From: Algoriphagus locisalis
GTDB lineage: Bacteria; Bacteroidota; Bacteroidia; Cytophagales; Cyclobacteriaceae
Length of the DNA stretch: 64,000 nucleotides
Reading direction: 5' to 3'
Assembly (NCBI RefSeq): GCF_900116615.1
Contig: NZ_FPBF01000003.1
Coordinates: forward strand, 62,001-126,000
The notes below the pieces were generated by a model. That model saw only the letters and a program-made list of their open reading frames with translations. It was not told the DNA's origin and searched no databases. Every line of letters starts with the position of its first letter. Within the stretch, counting starts at the first letter, position 1. Positions 11,801-18,726 of the stretch are shown here, piece after piece. The translations under genes and the position numbers were made by a program.

Positions 11801-14044
11801 TACTGCAAGATCTTGCAGGCTATCTCCATTGAAATCACCCACTGTTAAGGATCCTGGATAACTCCCTACCTCAAAATCAGTCTTTGTTCCAAAACCACCT
11901 TTCCCATCTCCCAGCAGGATGCTCACTGAACCGGAAGCTCCATTGGCTACTACCAGATCTTGATTTCCATCTTGATCAAAATCTCCCACTGAAACGTATC
12001 GAGGAGAATTTCCTGTCTCGAAATCTACTTTTGAGGCAAAACTTTCCATTCCATTCCCCAATAAGATACTAACCGTATTGGAACCGGTATTGGTCACTGC
12101 CAAGTCCTGCTTGCCGTCAGAGTTGAAATCACCTACCGTTACAGAGCTCGGATATAAACCCGTCTCAAAATCGATTTTAGAAACAAAAAATCCTGTCCCC
12201 CTTCCTAACATCAAACTGACCGTATTGGAGTTGAGATTGGCAACCGCCAAATCCTGGTTCCCATCTTTGTTGAAATCACCTACCACTGTAGAAATAGGAA
12301 CATCTCCAGTTCCCCAATCGCGTTTTGGTCCGAAGATTCCTGTACTACTGACAGGCTCGGTTACGGTAAGTTCGAAAGTGCTGGTAATAGAAGCTCCCTC
12401 TGTATCGGTGCCTTTAATCGTCACCGTGTAAGTTCCCGCTGGTTTTGCATTGGTCACTGATACCACACCGGTTAATGGATCCACTGTAAGCGTTCCTGTA
12501 AAATCTGTGGCGTTAGCTCCAGTCGTGTAGGCTGTGAGTAATTCGGTATTAGTCGGAGCAGCTGATGGGGTGTGGATTTTATTCTCTCCGGTCCGCAGAG
12601 TCAATGAACTATAGGTACCTAATGTTGGAGTCGGATCCACCCCTAAGAGGACACTTACATTGTTTGAAGTAAAATTAACTACAGCAAGGTCTTGCTTACC
12701 ATCTCCGTTGAAATCACCCACCGCTACTGATCTTGGTTCAGTACCAGTTTCGAAATCAGTTTTTCCTTCGAAGATACCCGTTCCATTGCCCAATAAAATA
12801 CTTACAGTGTTTGAGCTACCATTCGTCACTGCAAGGTCCTGATTACCGTCTCCATTAAAATCACCCACTGATACAAACCTTGGGCTGACAGCTGTTCCAA
12901 AATCCGTTTTTGCTCCAAAACTTCCCGCTCCGTCTCCCAATAAAACGCTGGTGCTTTTTGAGCCACCATTTGCCACTGCAAGATCCTGATAGCCATCACT
13001 ATTAAAATCACCAACTGTTACAGCCTGTGGGTTTGAATCAGTACCAAAATCTGCTTTTGCCTGGAAGCTACCATCTCCATTGCCAAGCAAAACGCTTACT
13101 GTGTTTGAATTAGAATTGGCCGTCGCAAGGTCCTGCCAACCATCTCTATTAAAATCACCAATTGTTACTGAAAGAGGGTTTTCACCAGTGGAGAAATCTG
13201 TTTTAGAATAAGAGAGAGCGCCTATATTCAAATGGATGCTTACCGAATTTGAAAAAAAATTAGCCACAGCAAAGTCCTGCTTGCCATCTCTATTGAAATC
13301 TCCAATAACGACTGAAATCGGGATATCTCCTGTAGCAGATATAATTGGGGGATAAAAATCACCGTTTCCTCTACCTACATATACGACCCTTGAATTATTG
13401 CTGCTAGTTACCAAGACAATATCCTGTGCGCCATCACCGGTCAGATCCCCAACCGCAACAGACACAGGAGCCCCGTTAGTTGGATAATCGGTTTTTGCTC
13501 CAAATCCTCCCGCACCATTGCCTAAAAGGATGCTAATCGAATTTGAATTCACGTTTGCCACCACAAGATCTTGCTTGCCGTCTCTGTTAAAATCTCCGAT
13601 GGCTACAGAATTTGGAGCCGAGCCAGTAACGTAGTCATTATTTGGCCTAAAACATCCATCACTGCTTTCAGGATCGGATACAGTGAGGGTAAATGTTGTG
13701 GTGGAGCTTCCCTCTAAACTTGTGGCTTTAACCTCCACCGTGTAAGTGCCAGCGGGTTTGGCATTGGTAACAGATACTACACCCGTGGTCGGATCCACGG
13801 TAAGCATACCGGAAAAATTCGTGGAATTAGCTCCACTTGTGTATGCAGTAATGGATGCCGCATTGGTGGGTGCTGCTGATGGCGTGAGGCTTTTGTTTTC
13901 TCCTGTCACTAGACTTAGCGAGCCATAACTACCCAAAGTAGGCAAGTCGCGAACCGCATCTGACTCTTTAGCTTGAGAAAATTGACCTGTAAAGGCAAAA
14001 AGTAGCCCAACTATGAAGAGAAAATGCCTGATAGTTTTATTCAT
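2846..14044 (-). CDS. Giant SprB-like T9SS surface protein, four FG-GAP propellers and MBG array
   Basis: A 3732-residue secreted protein, probably a surface adhesin exported by the type IX system. A Sec signal peptide covers residues 1-26. Residues about 34-1788 form four modules, each an Ig/cadherin-like domain (TLGSYGSL..., NAKPAGTYTV) followed by exactly seven FG-GAP repeats of about 48 residues with GDFNGDGKQDLAVAN cores. Then come one MBG repeat (about 1788-1860), three PKD domains with WDFGDG motifs (1862-2105), a SprB repeat (2107-2175), an FN3-like stretch, an MBG_2-type domain, twelve tandem MBG repeats (about 2356-3207), a second MBG_2-type domain, seven calcium-binding TSP3 repeats (DSDGDGVPD, about 3288-3460), two Ig/cadherin-like domains and a C-terminal gliding-type (type B) sorting domain starting FTPNGDGTNDTW near 3650. 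Function as an adhesin is inferred; domain content is visible. Confidence 0.93.
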   Translation of the reverse strand: MNKTIRHFLFIVGLLFAFTGQFSQAKESDAVRDLPTLGSYGSLSLVTGENKSLTPSAAPTNAASITAYTSGANSTNFSGMLTVDPTTGVVSVTNAKPAGTYTVEVKATSLEGSSTTTFTLTVSDPESSDGCFRPNNDYVTGSAPNSVAIGDFNRDGKQDLVVANVNSNSISILLGNGAGGFGAKTDYPTNGAPVSVAVGDLTGDGAQDIVLVTSSNNSRVVYVGRGNGDFYPPIISATGDIPISVVIGDFNRDGKQDFAVANFFSNSVSIHLNIGALSYSKTDFSTGENPLSVTIGDFNRDGWQDLATANSNSNTVSVLLGNGDGSFQAKADFGTDSNPQAVTVGDFNSDGYQDLAVANGGSKSTSVLLGDGAGSFGAKTDFGTAVSPRFVSVGDFNGDGNQDLAVTNGSSNTVSILLGNGTGIFEGKTDFETGTEPRSVAVGDFNGDGKQDLAVVNFTSNNVSVLLGVDPTPTLGTYSSLTLRTGENKIHTPSAAPTNTELLTAYTTGANATDFTGTLTVDPLTGVVSVTNAKPAGTYTVTIKGTDTEGASITSTFELTVTEPVSSTGIFGPKRDWGTGDVPISTVVGDFNKDGNQDLAVANLNSNTVSLMLGRGTGFFVSKIDFETGLYPSSVTVGDFNSDGKQDLAVTNTGSNTVSILLGNGMESFASKVDFETGNSPRYVSVGDFDQDGNQDLVVANGASGSVSILLGDGKGGFGTKTDFEVGSYPGSLTVGDFNGDSLQDLAVANEDEGSVSILLGDGVGGFAPKYDLTGMYYPTSIAKGDFNGDGKQDLVVTLGSSKKVSVLLGDGMGDFIAQADLITASFAKFSSVGDFNGDGNQDLAVANSSTNNVSVFLGDGEGNFGPKSDFGTSNASNSLSVGDFNGDGMQDLAVANGNSNTVSFLLGTIPPTLGSYGSLTVQTGENKVHTPSVAPTNTATITAYTSGENATNFSGILTVDPVTGVLSVTNAKQAGTFTVTVQATSEDEVSVTSTFELTVTDPVNSSGGFGPKEDYGVGVRARSVAIGDFNGDGKQDLAVANGISDSISILLGNGSGEFGAKTDFETGELPHSVTVGDFNGDGKQDIAVANYIPDNVSILLGDGAGSFGAKTDFPTGTDPLSVSVGDFNGDGNQDLAVANAGTDNVSILLGDGAGSFGAKTDFGILILPSFVAVGDFNRDGNQDLAVAAFLGNEVSILLGDGNGGFGPKTDFETGVGPAFVSVGDFNGDGNQDLATANLDSNTVSILLGNGAGAFGPKTDFETGVEPGFVSVGDFNGDGNQDLATANTDANTVSILSGNGAGAFVTKTDFSTGSHPISIAVGNFNGDGVQDLAVVAFEENAVNILLGDNTPTLGTYAPFTVRTGENKIHNPSAVPTNTASITAYTSGDNATNFLGILTVDPATGAVTVTNAKQAGTYTVTVQATNSKGVSATKTFDLTITDPVSSAGEFSEKLIAGLGFPKDIVVGDFNGDGIQDLALAISNRGVRIMLGDGEGGFTEKTELIGGYPPYRLAIGDFNGDGIQDLIHIPQRANGAFVRLGDGTGNFGPVISIGNIPDSYSVAVGDFNEDGKQDFAVAITRAINIWLGDGKGGFADNGYFITGEYPFSVSIGDFNGDGRQDLATANSNSATVSILLGDGTGSFGEKTDFNTGSKPGDVSIGDFNKDGKQDLAVTNYGSNTVSILIGNGTGGFGTKTDFGTGLSPNSVSIGDFNGDGKQDLAVTNYGSNTVSILLGDGAGSFGAKTDFGTGTTPYSVSVGDFNGDGVQDISVPNYTTSSSPYPISILMGLRTITGLTFEDASFEYDGTEKSLSITGELPEGTNVVYTNNGRTDVGTQTVTATISGNNYSTLVLTANLTVFECTTEVDFDVSELTDCANYLTVFLTDQSLDADSWFWEFGDGRTSSAQHPIHSYTSFGDFTVRLTASNSETGCSSIMEKVISFQPLSADFTANTTFGCGPLTVDFEDLSQGATTWTWDFGDGTTSTEQNPSHTYQSSGRFTVTLSVNRGSRCTDTRTISNYIQVLGPEVEFTSDETEGCGPLTVSFTDQTSASAPFISFAWDFGDGQTSNQQNPTHTYANAGIFTVSLTVRDLDGCSRTLTKADLIRVDALDFEFTDLNDVSCFDGADGTVTVQVSEGTEPYSYLWSNEQTSATATGLKEGTYSVTVTDANGCQKTKEITISAPAQPTLETDPANQITATTAVLGGSLSSGLDCAQEVGVVYGLTSDPTVSDTKVTMDLDGDSFSNTISNLVINTTYFVRSYSINQNGYISYGGNQSFTTLRKVLEVKVEESQSKVFGESDPILRFTVSGFEGTDDKSILSGELKREVGEDVGFFPIRLGTLDAGPNYTIEFTGADFEIGPATINGLTFEAQSFVFDGTEKSLSIQGILPSGTSVVYTNNGRTDVGTQEVTATITGDNYTELVLKANLTINPANISNISFEAQSFVFDGTEKSLAITGTLPSGTSVAYINNGRTDVGTQEVTATITGSNFTTLVLTADLTITPAELEGITFADAVFVFDGTAKSLAIGSTLPAGTSVSYANNSRTNVGTQEVTATITGSNFTTLVLTADLTITPAELEGITFADAGFVFDGTAKSLAIGGTLPEGTSVSYANNSRTNVGTQEVTATISGSNFTTLVLTADLTITPAELEGITFADASFVFDGIARSLAIQGTLPDGTLVAYTNNSRTNVGTQEVTATITGSNFTTLVLTADLTITPAELEGITFADAGFVFDGTAKSLAIGGTLPAGTSVSYANNSRTNVGTQEVTATITGSNFTTLVLTADLTITPAELEGITFADAVFVFDGTAKSLAIGGTIPEGTSVSYANNSRTNVGTQEVTATISGSNFTTLVLTADLTITPATITGISFADAVFVFDGTKKSLAIGGTLPAGTSVSYANNSRTNVGTQEVTATISGSNFTTLVLTADLTITPATITGITFADADFVFDGTAKSLVIGGTLPAGTSVSYANNSRTNVGTQEVTATISGSNFTTLVLTADLTITPAELEGITFEDETFVFDGTAKSLAIGGKLPSGTSVNYTNNFRTNVGTQEVTATISGSNFTTLVLTADLTITPAELEGITFGDAVFVFDGTAKSLAIGGTIPEGTSVSYANNSRTNVGTQEVTATITGSNFTTLVLTADLTITPAELEGITIADAVFVFDGTPKSLAIGGTIPEGTSVSYANNSRTNVGTQEVTATITGSNFTTLVLTADLTVSPAELIVKADEGQSKLFGEDDPELIFTATGYGAGDNESVFTGALVREAGEAVGFYAISQGNLDAGENYAISFTGGSFEIITNDSDEDGVPDDVEEKDGTDLKDPTDFKDSDGDGVPDFVEKEEGTDPNDLTEFRDSDGDGVPDYVEERDDTDPNDPGDFRDEDGDGVPSYTEDQEGTNPTDPLDYRDEDGDAVPDYVEDIQGTDPTDAGDYVDTDGDDVPDYVEEQQGTDPDNGEDFLDADEDGVPDYVQARSVTEFVTQSLEALWGIESGDLKVPTEAIVITASGEFINLPVTWNLMEYDPMVSGANVYTGMVELPAGIFNPNELQPTLEITVLAKPVPQDVALSANSFIGIPDQYFQQIGAFTVIDPTDNVHTLSLPEGVQDNKYFEVLDGILFWSSDEQAPGRTEFTVLLRVEDRGGNVFEKSFQITRTRTPLDQLDVPNTFTPNGDGTNDTWGVIALRYYIGVKISIMSVGGERVFYTENPDKKWDGIFNGNEMPVGAYLYVIEVAETGEIRRGMLNLLRH
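4424..6970. repeat. Twelve tandem 213-bp MBG repeats
   Basis: Twelve head-to-tail units of about 213 bp (71 codons) encode the MBG array of the giant protein. Many units share long identical stretches, for example the codons for SYANNSRTNVGTQEVTAT recur almost unchanged in nine of them. The two units nearest the N-terminus (TNNGRTDVGTQ type) and the one with NYTNNFRTNV are more diverged. High DNA identity in tandem makes the copy number prone to recombination and to assembly collapse. Confidence 0.9.
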
Positions 14045-14056
14045 GAATTGATTTGT

Positions 14057-14344
14057 TTAGACCTTTTGAATTTTGGCCCGAAGGATTCCCTTTTTTGAAA
14101 TTGATAAAATACCCGACAGCGAAGAACCAGCACTAGGAATGTCTTCCGTACCTATTTCCGGACTCTCGTCTATCACCTGGATTTGGGATGTATGAGTTAT
14201 TCCGGAGATCCCACTTGCTGATTCTAATTGCTGGATATTTTCATTGATCACCCTTTCCTTTCTCTCAAAAAACCAGTACACCAAAACCCCGATCAGGGCG
14301 GCCAAAAAAATGGCCCAAAGAATGGTGAGTTTGTGTTTTGACAT
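14057..14344 (-). CDS. Small one-TM protein upstream of giant adhesin gene
   Basis: A 95-residue protein with no family I recognise. Residues about 8-27 (LTILWAIFLAALIGVLVYWF) form a single transmembrane helix, followed by a charged ERKER stop-transfer patch, a short polar helix and a serine/glycine-rich tail. The gene ends 12 bases before the start of the 11-kb gene and is on the same strand, so the two are almost surely co-transcribed. With the N-terminus short and the positive patch after the helix, most of the protein is predicted to lie in the cytoplasm. A role in expression or export of the giant protein is only a guess from position. Confidence 0.7.
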   Translation of the reverse strand: MSKHKLTILWAIFLAALIGVLVYWFFERKERVINENIQQLESASGISGITHTSQIQVIDESPEIGTEDIPSAGSSLSGILSISKKGILRAKIQKV

Positions 14345-14444
14345 TTGAGAAGAATGGAAACTAACAGGTTAAACTTAGACCCTGTAGCTAAAAAATAGGC
14401 TCAAACAAGCGTTACAACGGCGTTACAATATGAAAAAAATGGCC

Positions 14445-16145
14445 TCAGAGCTCAGAAAAGTGCTTTTCGAAAAAACTCGAAAAAGGAAAATCTTTGGGCA
14501 AATCCAGTTTTTTTCGGATACGAAACCAAGTTACCCGGAGTGACGCTGGAGAAACTCCCAAGGCATTGGCGATTTGGACGGTTGGCATTTCCAGCTTGGT
14601 GAGCAATAAAAAGCGAAGTTCAGCAGGAGAAAGATTGGGGTATTTCGATACCAAATCTTTGATCAGGTTTGGAAAAACTTTGTCAAACTGCCGCTGAAAA
14701 GTATCCCAATCGGCTTCGGTCAAAATGGTACTCAGTTTCAGTTCATCGATCAATCCTTGCTGCTCTTCCGAGGGTGGAGAATCTTCCAGGGACTGAATGA
14801 TCTTGGAATTATTGTTGATCTTTTGCACATAAGTTTTCAGAAGATTTTGCGCATTTTCCAGTTCCAAGTTTGCTTTGTCCAGTGCGATGGTTTTCAGCTT
14901 TTGCTGGGCTTTGTTGCGCTCCTCTCTCACTCGATAGACCACCACAAACCCGATTAAAAGAAAACCCAGACCGCCGATGATAAAATTGCGGATCACCTTG
15001 TTCTTTTCCGCCTGATCATTGAGGGTTTGAATCTCCTTATCCTTTCGGCTGGCCATTACCTCCTGATTTGCGCGCATCAGTTGCAGTGCGCTGAATTTTT
15101 CATTGACCCGCTTTTGGTAAATCAGTGCAGAATCAAGATAAGCGGTAGCCAGTTGGGGTCGATTCATGGCTGCTTCCCATTTGCTCATGACGGGATACAG
15201 CTTCGCATACCGATCCGTCTGACCGGAGCGATTAATGTATTCTATAGCCTTATTGATATAGCTTCTGGCTTTGGTCAGGTCCACTTGTCGAATATAGATT
15301 TCAGCCAAAGGAATACAGGAACCCACTGCCAGTCCCAGATCTTCAAATTGCTCTGCGAGGAGAATATCCTTCTCCAGAAAAGGAATTGCCTCCTGAAGTT
15401 CCCCTTTCAGAAAATGGTTGTAACCCAGATTGCCAGAGGCTATTCCAACCCACTGATCTGAGGTAGTATCGGCATGAATCAGGAGCTTTTCGAAGTAATA
15501 GTCCGAACTGTCCAGCTTCCCGATCTCCCGGTAGGAAAGCCCCAGGTTGTTGAAGGTATGCCGGTAGGCATAAATGTAAAACTCATCGAGAGGCAGTTCG
15601 GCTACCCGCCTGAAATAGGAAATGGCCTTGGTATAATCTCCGAAAAAAAGAAAGTCGTTACCGATCTGTTGCAGAAAAATAGCCTTGTCCGGAAACTCCT
15701 CAATGCTCATATCCTGAATCAGCCCTTCCAGCAACAGATGCCAGCGAATGGATTTCTCAAATTCCATTTCCTCCCAATAAAAATTCGAAATGGCATTGGC
15801 TGCTCTACTAGCCATGTATTGAAATCCTTTCTCTTCACTCTTTTGCTGCACTTTGATCAACATGTCGATAGGCTCATAGCGGTTGAACACTTTGTAAAAA
15901 GCCTCCAACAAATCTGCTTCCTGAAGGAGATTGGGGTCTTTTTCTCTGGTGCCCAGCTGGCGCATCCCTGCAAGCGTATCAGCGAGACCATCGAGGGTGA
16001 TTCCACCGTGGTTTGCACTGTAATAGAGATCGGATAAGATTTCTTTTTGTTCGGAATGATTCTTATGAAGCAACCGTGAATATTGAGCATGTGATAAATG
16101 ACTGCAATACAAAAATGCCACGAGACAGATGACAAAGTTCTTCAT
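14445..16145 (-). CDS. TPR, one-TM, C-terminal HTH regulator
   Basis: A 566-residue member of a Bacteroidetes family of membrane-bound regulators with extracytoplasmic tetratricopeptide repeats. A Sec signal peptide (residues 1-20, ending SHAQ) precedes TPR-like helices over about 30-360; a transmembrane helix lies at about 388-408 (FIIGGLGFLLIGFVVVYRV), then a coiled coil rich in KAQQKLK/ALDKANLELENAQ, and a C-terminal LuxR-like helix-turn-helix at about 510-556 (LSPAELRFLLLTKL, VQIANALGVSPASLRVTWFR). The topology allows signals sensed by the TPR part outside to reach DNA inside. It lies 100 bases upstream of the adhesin operon on the same strand, so control of that operon is a reasonable inference. 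Confidence 0.8.
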   Translation of the reverse strand: MKNFVICLVAFLYCSHLSHAQYSRLLHKNHSEQKEILSDLYYSANHGGITLDGLADTLAGMRQLGTREKDPNLLQEADLLEAFYKVFNRYEPIDMLIKVQQKSEEKGFQYMASRAANAISNFYWEEMEFEKSIRWHLLLEGLIQDMSIEEFPDKAIFLQQIGNDFLFFGDYTKAISYFRRVAELPLDEFYIYAYRHTFNNLGLSYREIGKLDSSDYYFEKLLIHADTTSDQWVGIASGNLGYNHFLKGELQEAIPFLEKDILLAEQFEDLGLAVGSCIPLAEIYIRQVDLTKARSYINKAIEYINRSGQTDRYAKLYPVMSKWEAAMNRPQLATAYLDSALIYQKRVNEKFSALQLMRANQEVMASRKDKEIQTLNDQAEKNKVIRNFIIGGLGFLLIGFVVVYRVREERNKAQQKLKTIALDKANLELENAQNLLKTYVQKINNNSKIIQSLEDSPPSEEQQGLIDELKLSTILTEADWDTFQRQFDKVFPNLIKDLVSKYPNLSPAELRFLLLTKLEMPTVQIANALGVSPASLRVTWFRIRKKLDLPKDFPFSSFFEKHFSEL

Positions 16146-16568
16146 AGAGCTTAATGATGTTAAGGAAAAGCTGATGATCTATAACATTCTAACCGTCTTT
16201 TTCAGAATGCCCTGAATACCCTCCTACAAACTAAGAGCTCAAGTTATAATTTTTTAACCTAATCATCCCATAATAATAGTAATGAAAAAAAATAGATCGT
16301 AAAAAACCAACTGAATCGGTATTCTTCAATTCATTCAAAATGAGCTAGTTAATTCTTGATTTCAGTGGAAAATTTCATTGTTATTTCTTTAAATGAAATT
16401 TAATAGTTCATAAAATACGAAGTTGTTTTTCCTTTAAGGAAATATTAAACTAGCTTTTAATCAAATCTAAAAAAGACTGCTTATCAAACCTATACCTAAA
16501 AAGTAACCGTTTTTAGAAACTAAAACGAAATGGACCGAAGTGCATAGCTTAAATTAATTTGAGACCAA

Positions 16569-16822
16569 TCAGCTTACATCCGGAAGTCCATCCATCTTGA
16601 TTTGCTGACTTTCGGCTGTGATTTTCCTCACGATAACATCCATTTCATCACTGGAAACTCTTAACTGGTCGATCCAAAACATTAAATCGTCCATTTCTCC
16701 CTTTTGGGCTTCTATCAAATTGACAATACTCAAGATTCTCGATAATGGAGCTCTTACCTCGTTGGACTGAGTCCAGGCGATATAGTTTTGTCCGAGTCTG
16801 AAAGTAGTCCGTTTTATTAATC
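16569..16822 (-). pseudogene. Remnant of a PAS-type histidine kinase (dimerisation helices only)
   Basis: Translated on the minus strand this reads as the C-terminal helices of a Bacteroidetes signal-transduction kinase: NYIAWTQSNEVRAPLSRILS, followed by IVNLIEAQKGEMDDLM and then SSDEMDVIVRKITAESQ, ending at a TGA at 16569-16571. It corresponds to the family motif SHEVRAPL in the HisKA helix, but the phospho-accepting histidine is asparagine. An in-frame TGA lies just upstream near 16825, there is no start codon or sensor domain, and no ATPase domain follows. It is a decayed fragment. Confidence 0.75.
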
Positions 16823-16942
16823 GGATGGTTCAAAAAAAAAATTGAAACCAAAAAGCCTTTTGACCCCAACTTGCATTCATCTATCGATGGAGTGCTTCTC
16901 ATTTCGGACTTTGCTTTCTATGTCTCGTATCTGGCCGAGCGT

Positions 16943-16980
16943 GAAAAAAAAAATCCAAAACCACATGATTTTGGACTTTT
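16943..16980 (-). terminator. Terminator of the SusCD/GH30 operon
   Basis: TCCAAAA and TTTTGGA pair around an eight-base loop; read on the minus strand the stem is followed by a run of ten or more T. It lies about 115 bases past the stop of the GH30-like gene, so it likely ends that operon. Confidence 0.55.
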
Positions 16981-17092
16981 CATTACCCATCTATCTACTA
17001 TTTTCTTAAATCTATATGTGGTTTCATTAGCTGTTAATCAGCAGAACCTAAAATGAATCCGTAGTTTTCTTACCTTCATTTGGCTATGTAGC

Positions 17093-18676
17093 TCAATTTC
17101 GTGCTACCACAGTAACTATTGATCGAGCAGGGATCAGAACTCCTTTGGCAGAAGTCTCGGCTCCAAAGGACTCCAGACTGCTATCTTTCGATGTGACATA
17201 ATGATCATTTATGGAAGGTGCTTGTCCATCCACAGTCAAATCCACCCTCAAATCCTTGATTCCCGAATTCACCACAACATACACTATCTCTTCTTTGGTA
17301 TCTGCCTGGTAAGCCGATACCAAAAACTCCGGATTCTGAAGTTTTTTCTGATTCACTTCCACTCCTATCCGTTGATATCCTGGCTTTACAAATCTGCTGT
17401 AGTTACCCAATGCCCACAGCATTTTGCTTTCGTAGTAGTTGCCATCTTCTTTCTGTTTGTCTATATAAACCAAGCCGTCCTTGTAGTCATAGGGAGAAAT
17501 AGCCAGCCACCAATGCCAGGCACTAGCATTGGAAACAGTCAGGTCATTGTGGATCACCCGAGCTATATACAGCGCAGGATCTATCCCCAGATCTCTTCCA
17601 TTTCCGTTGATTTCTCCTCCATTGTCTCCCAGGATGCAGTACTCGCTCATCCAGTAGCTCAAACCCTGAACAGAACTCACAGCAGCAGCAACCCTTTCCC
17701 GCTGATTAACAGCCGACTCAAAGGGAGAAGTAGTAAAATAGCTGTGCGCAGAAACCGTCGGGCTGATCTGAGTCAGATTTCCTATGTAGTTGGAAGATTC
17801 AGGTTGAAAGAAATCTGCTACCTGATTTCCTCTCCCCTCTTTATCTGCCTGCTCGTAGAGGTAATTGATTTTTCCTGCTTCGGCTACATCTATTTTCGTA
17901 GTCAAGTTTTCATCTGACAGCGCCTTGTCCAGCGCTTTTACAATGCCGGAGATTTCATTATTCCAAAAAGGAGTTCCTTCCTGACCTCCGTCGGACCAAT
18001 CCCACTGGGGTTCATTCACCGGGCTGACGTAATCCACCTTCAACCCTTTTTGCTGAAGTCCCATGATCACCTGAGTTAGGTATTCACCAAAAGCCTGAAA
18101 GTTTTCTTCAGCCAAATTGGATTGCCCATTATTGGCATAAGCTTTTCCTGTCTTGGTCATAGTCACCGGAGGACTGTTTGGGAAAATCAGCAACTTCCCT
18201 ACCCCAAACTCCTGAGCGGCTCTGGCAAACCACACCTGACCCGCCTGACGATCCCAATTATAGGTTCCATCAGCTTCCAGAAAAGATTCTGCCCTTCTCC
18301 ACTCATCCCGGATTCCGCTCTCTTCACCTTGCTGTGCACTGCCAGCCCCCACATTAAACCGCCACATAGAAAGGCCAATTCCTTTGGGATTTCCATCGGT
18401 ATCATTCTCCTTGCTGAACAACAGCTCCGCTATCCCATTTTTCTTTTGATCAGGCCAAAGCCCAACAAACTGTCCCGACCAAGCATCTGACGCACCGAAG
18501 TGTTCGATGGATTGATAGGTTTCATTCTTCAGCGCGTTGATTGTTACTATTTCCTCTTCGGGCAGATCCTGCTGCTTTTGTTCCTGACCTGAACTCTGAC
18601 AGGACATCAGCAAGCCACAGACAACAAAAAAAAGGAGTTTAATCTTGGAGTATATCATTCTATTTAAGCTTCTCAT
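17093..18676 (-). CDS. GH30-like glycoside hydrolase lipoprotein
   Basis: A 527-residue exported glycosidase of clan GH-A, closest in appearance to family GH30. The signal peptide ends in a lipobox (GLLMSC, Cys26), so it is a lipoprotein, probably on the cell surface. The likely acid/base is Glu222 in VSPVNEPQW and the likely nucleophile Glu345 in YWMSEYC, both on the expected beta-strand ends. Residues 50-115 (HFGASDAWSGQF, LSMWRFNVGAGS) match the start of the barrel and a C-terminal beta domain closes it. It is the last gene of a SusC-SusD operon. Related enzymes cleave beta-1,6-galactan or beta-glucans/xylans; the substrate cannot be read from sequence. Met7 is an alternative start. Confidence 0.8.
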   Translation of the reverse strand: MRSLNRMIYSKIKLLFFVVCGLLMSCQSSGQEQKQQDLPEEEIVTINALKNETYQSIEHFGASDAWSGQFVGLWPDQKKNGIAELLFSKENDTDGNPKGIGLSMWRFNVGAGSAQQGEESGIRDEWRRAESFLEADGTYNWDRQAGQVWFARAAQEFGVGKLLIFPNSPPVTMTKTGKAYANNGQSNLAEENFQAFGEYLTQVIMGLQQKGLKVDYVSPVNEPQWDWSDGGQEGTPFWNNEISGIVKALDKALSDENLTTKIDVAEAGKINYLYEQADKEGRGNQVADFFQPESSNYIGNLTQISPTVSAHSYFTTSPFESAVNQRERVAAAVSSVQGLSYWMSEYCILGDNGGEINGNGRDLGIDPALYIARVIHNDLTVSNASAWHWWLAISPYDYKDGLVYIDKQKEDGNYYESKMLWALGNYSRFVKPGYQRIGVEVNQKKLQNPEFLVSAYQADTKEEIVYVVVNSGIKDLRVDLTVDGQAPSINDHYVTSKDSSLESFGAETSAKGVLIPARSIVTVVARN

Positions 18677-18726
18677 TTTCTAAAGTTCTAAAAAAAGGGA
18701 AACATAAAAGCTTCCCTTTTAACTTA

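Larger units (their letters stand above)
16146..17092. other. Long intergenic region with kinase remnant
   Basis: About 950 bases between the TPR/HTH regulator and the GH30-like gene. The part 16146-16568 is very AT-rich and shows no gene or clear hairpin. The middle holds an eroded histidine-kinase fragment and the right part a minus-strand terminator, both listed separately. No intact coding frame is credible here. Confidence 0.6.

Noticed and set aside
9027..12842. Several plus-strand frames of 60-135 codons opposite the FG-GAP blocks
   Set aside because: They share the same periodic sequence (for example LPSPLKSPT) because they mirror the repeats of the minus-strand gene; they are not independent genes.
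2846..14044. CRISPR array suggested by regular repeats
   Set aside because: The repeats are multiples of three, about 144 and 213 bases, in one open frame, and encode FG-GAP and MBG protein repeats; no spacers or cas genes exist.
15027..16037. Plus-strand frames of 144 and 187 codons opposite the TPR regulator
   Set aside because: No signal, domain or ribosome binding site; the minus-strand gene explains the region fully.
17201..17917. 238-codon plus-strand frame opposite the GH30-like gene
   Set aside because: Long but without family features and entirely inside a gene with conserved catalytic motifs on the other strand.
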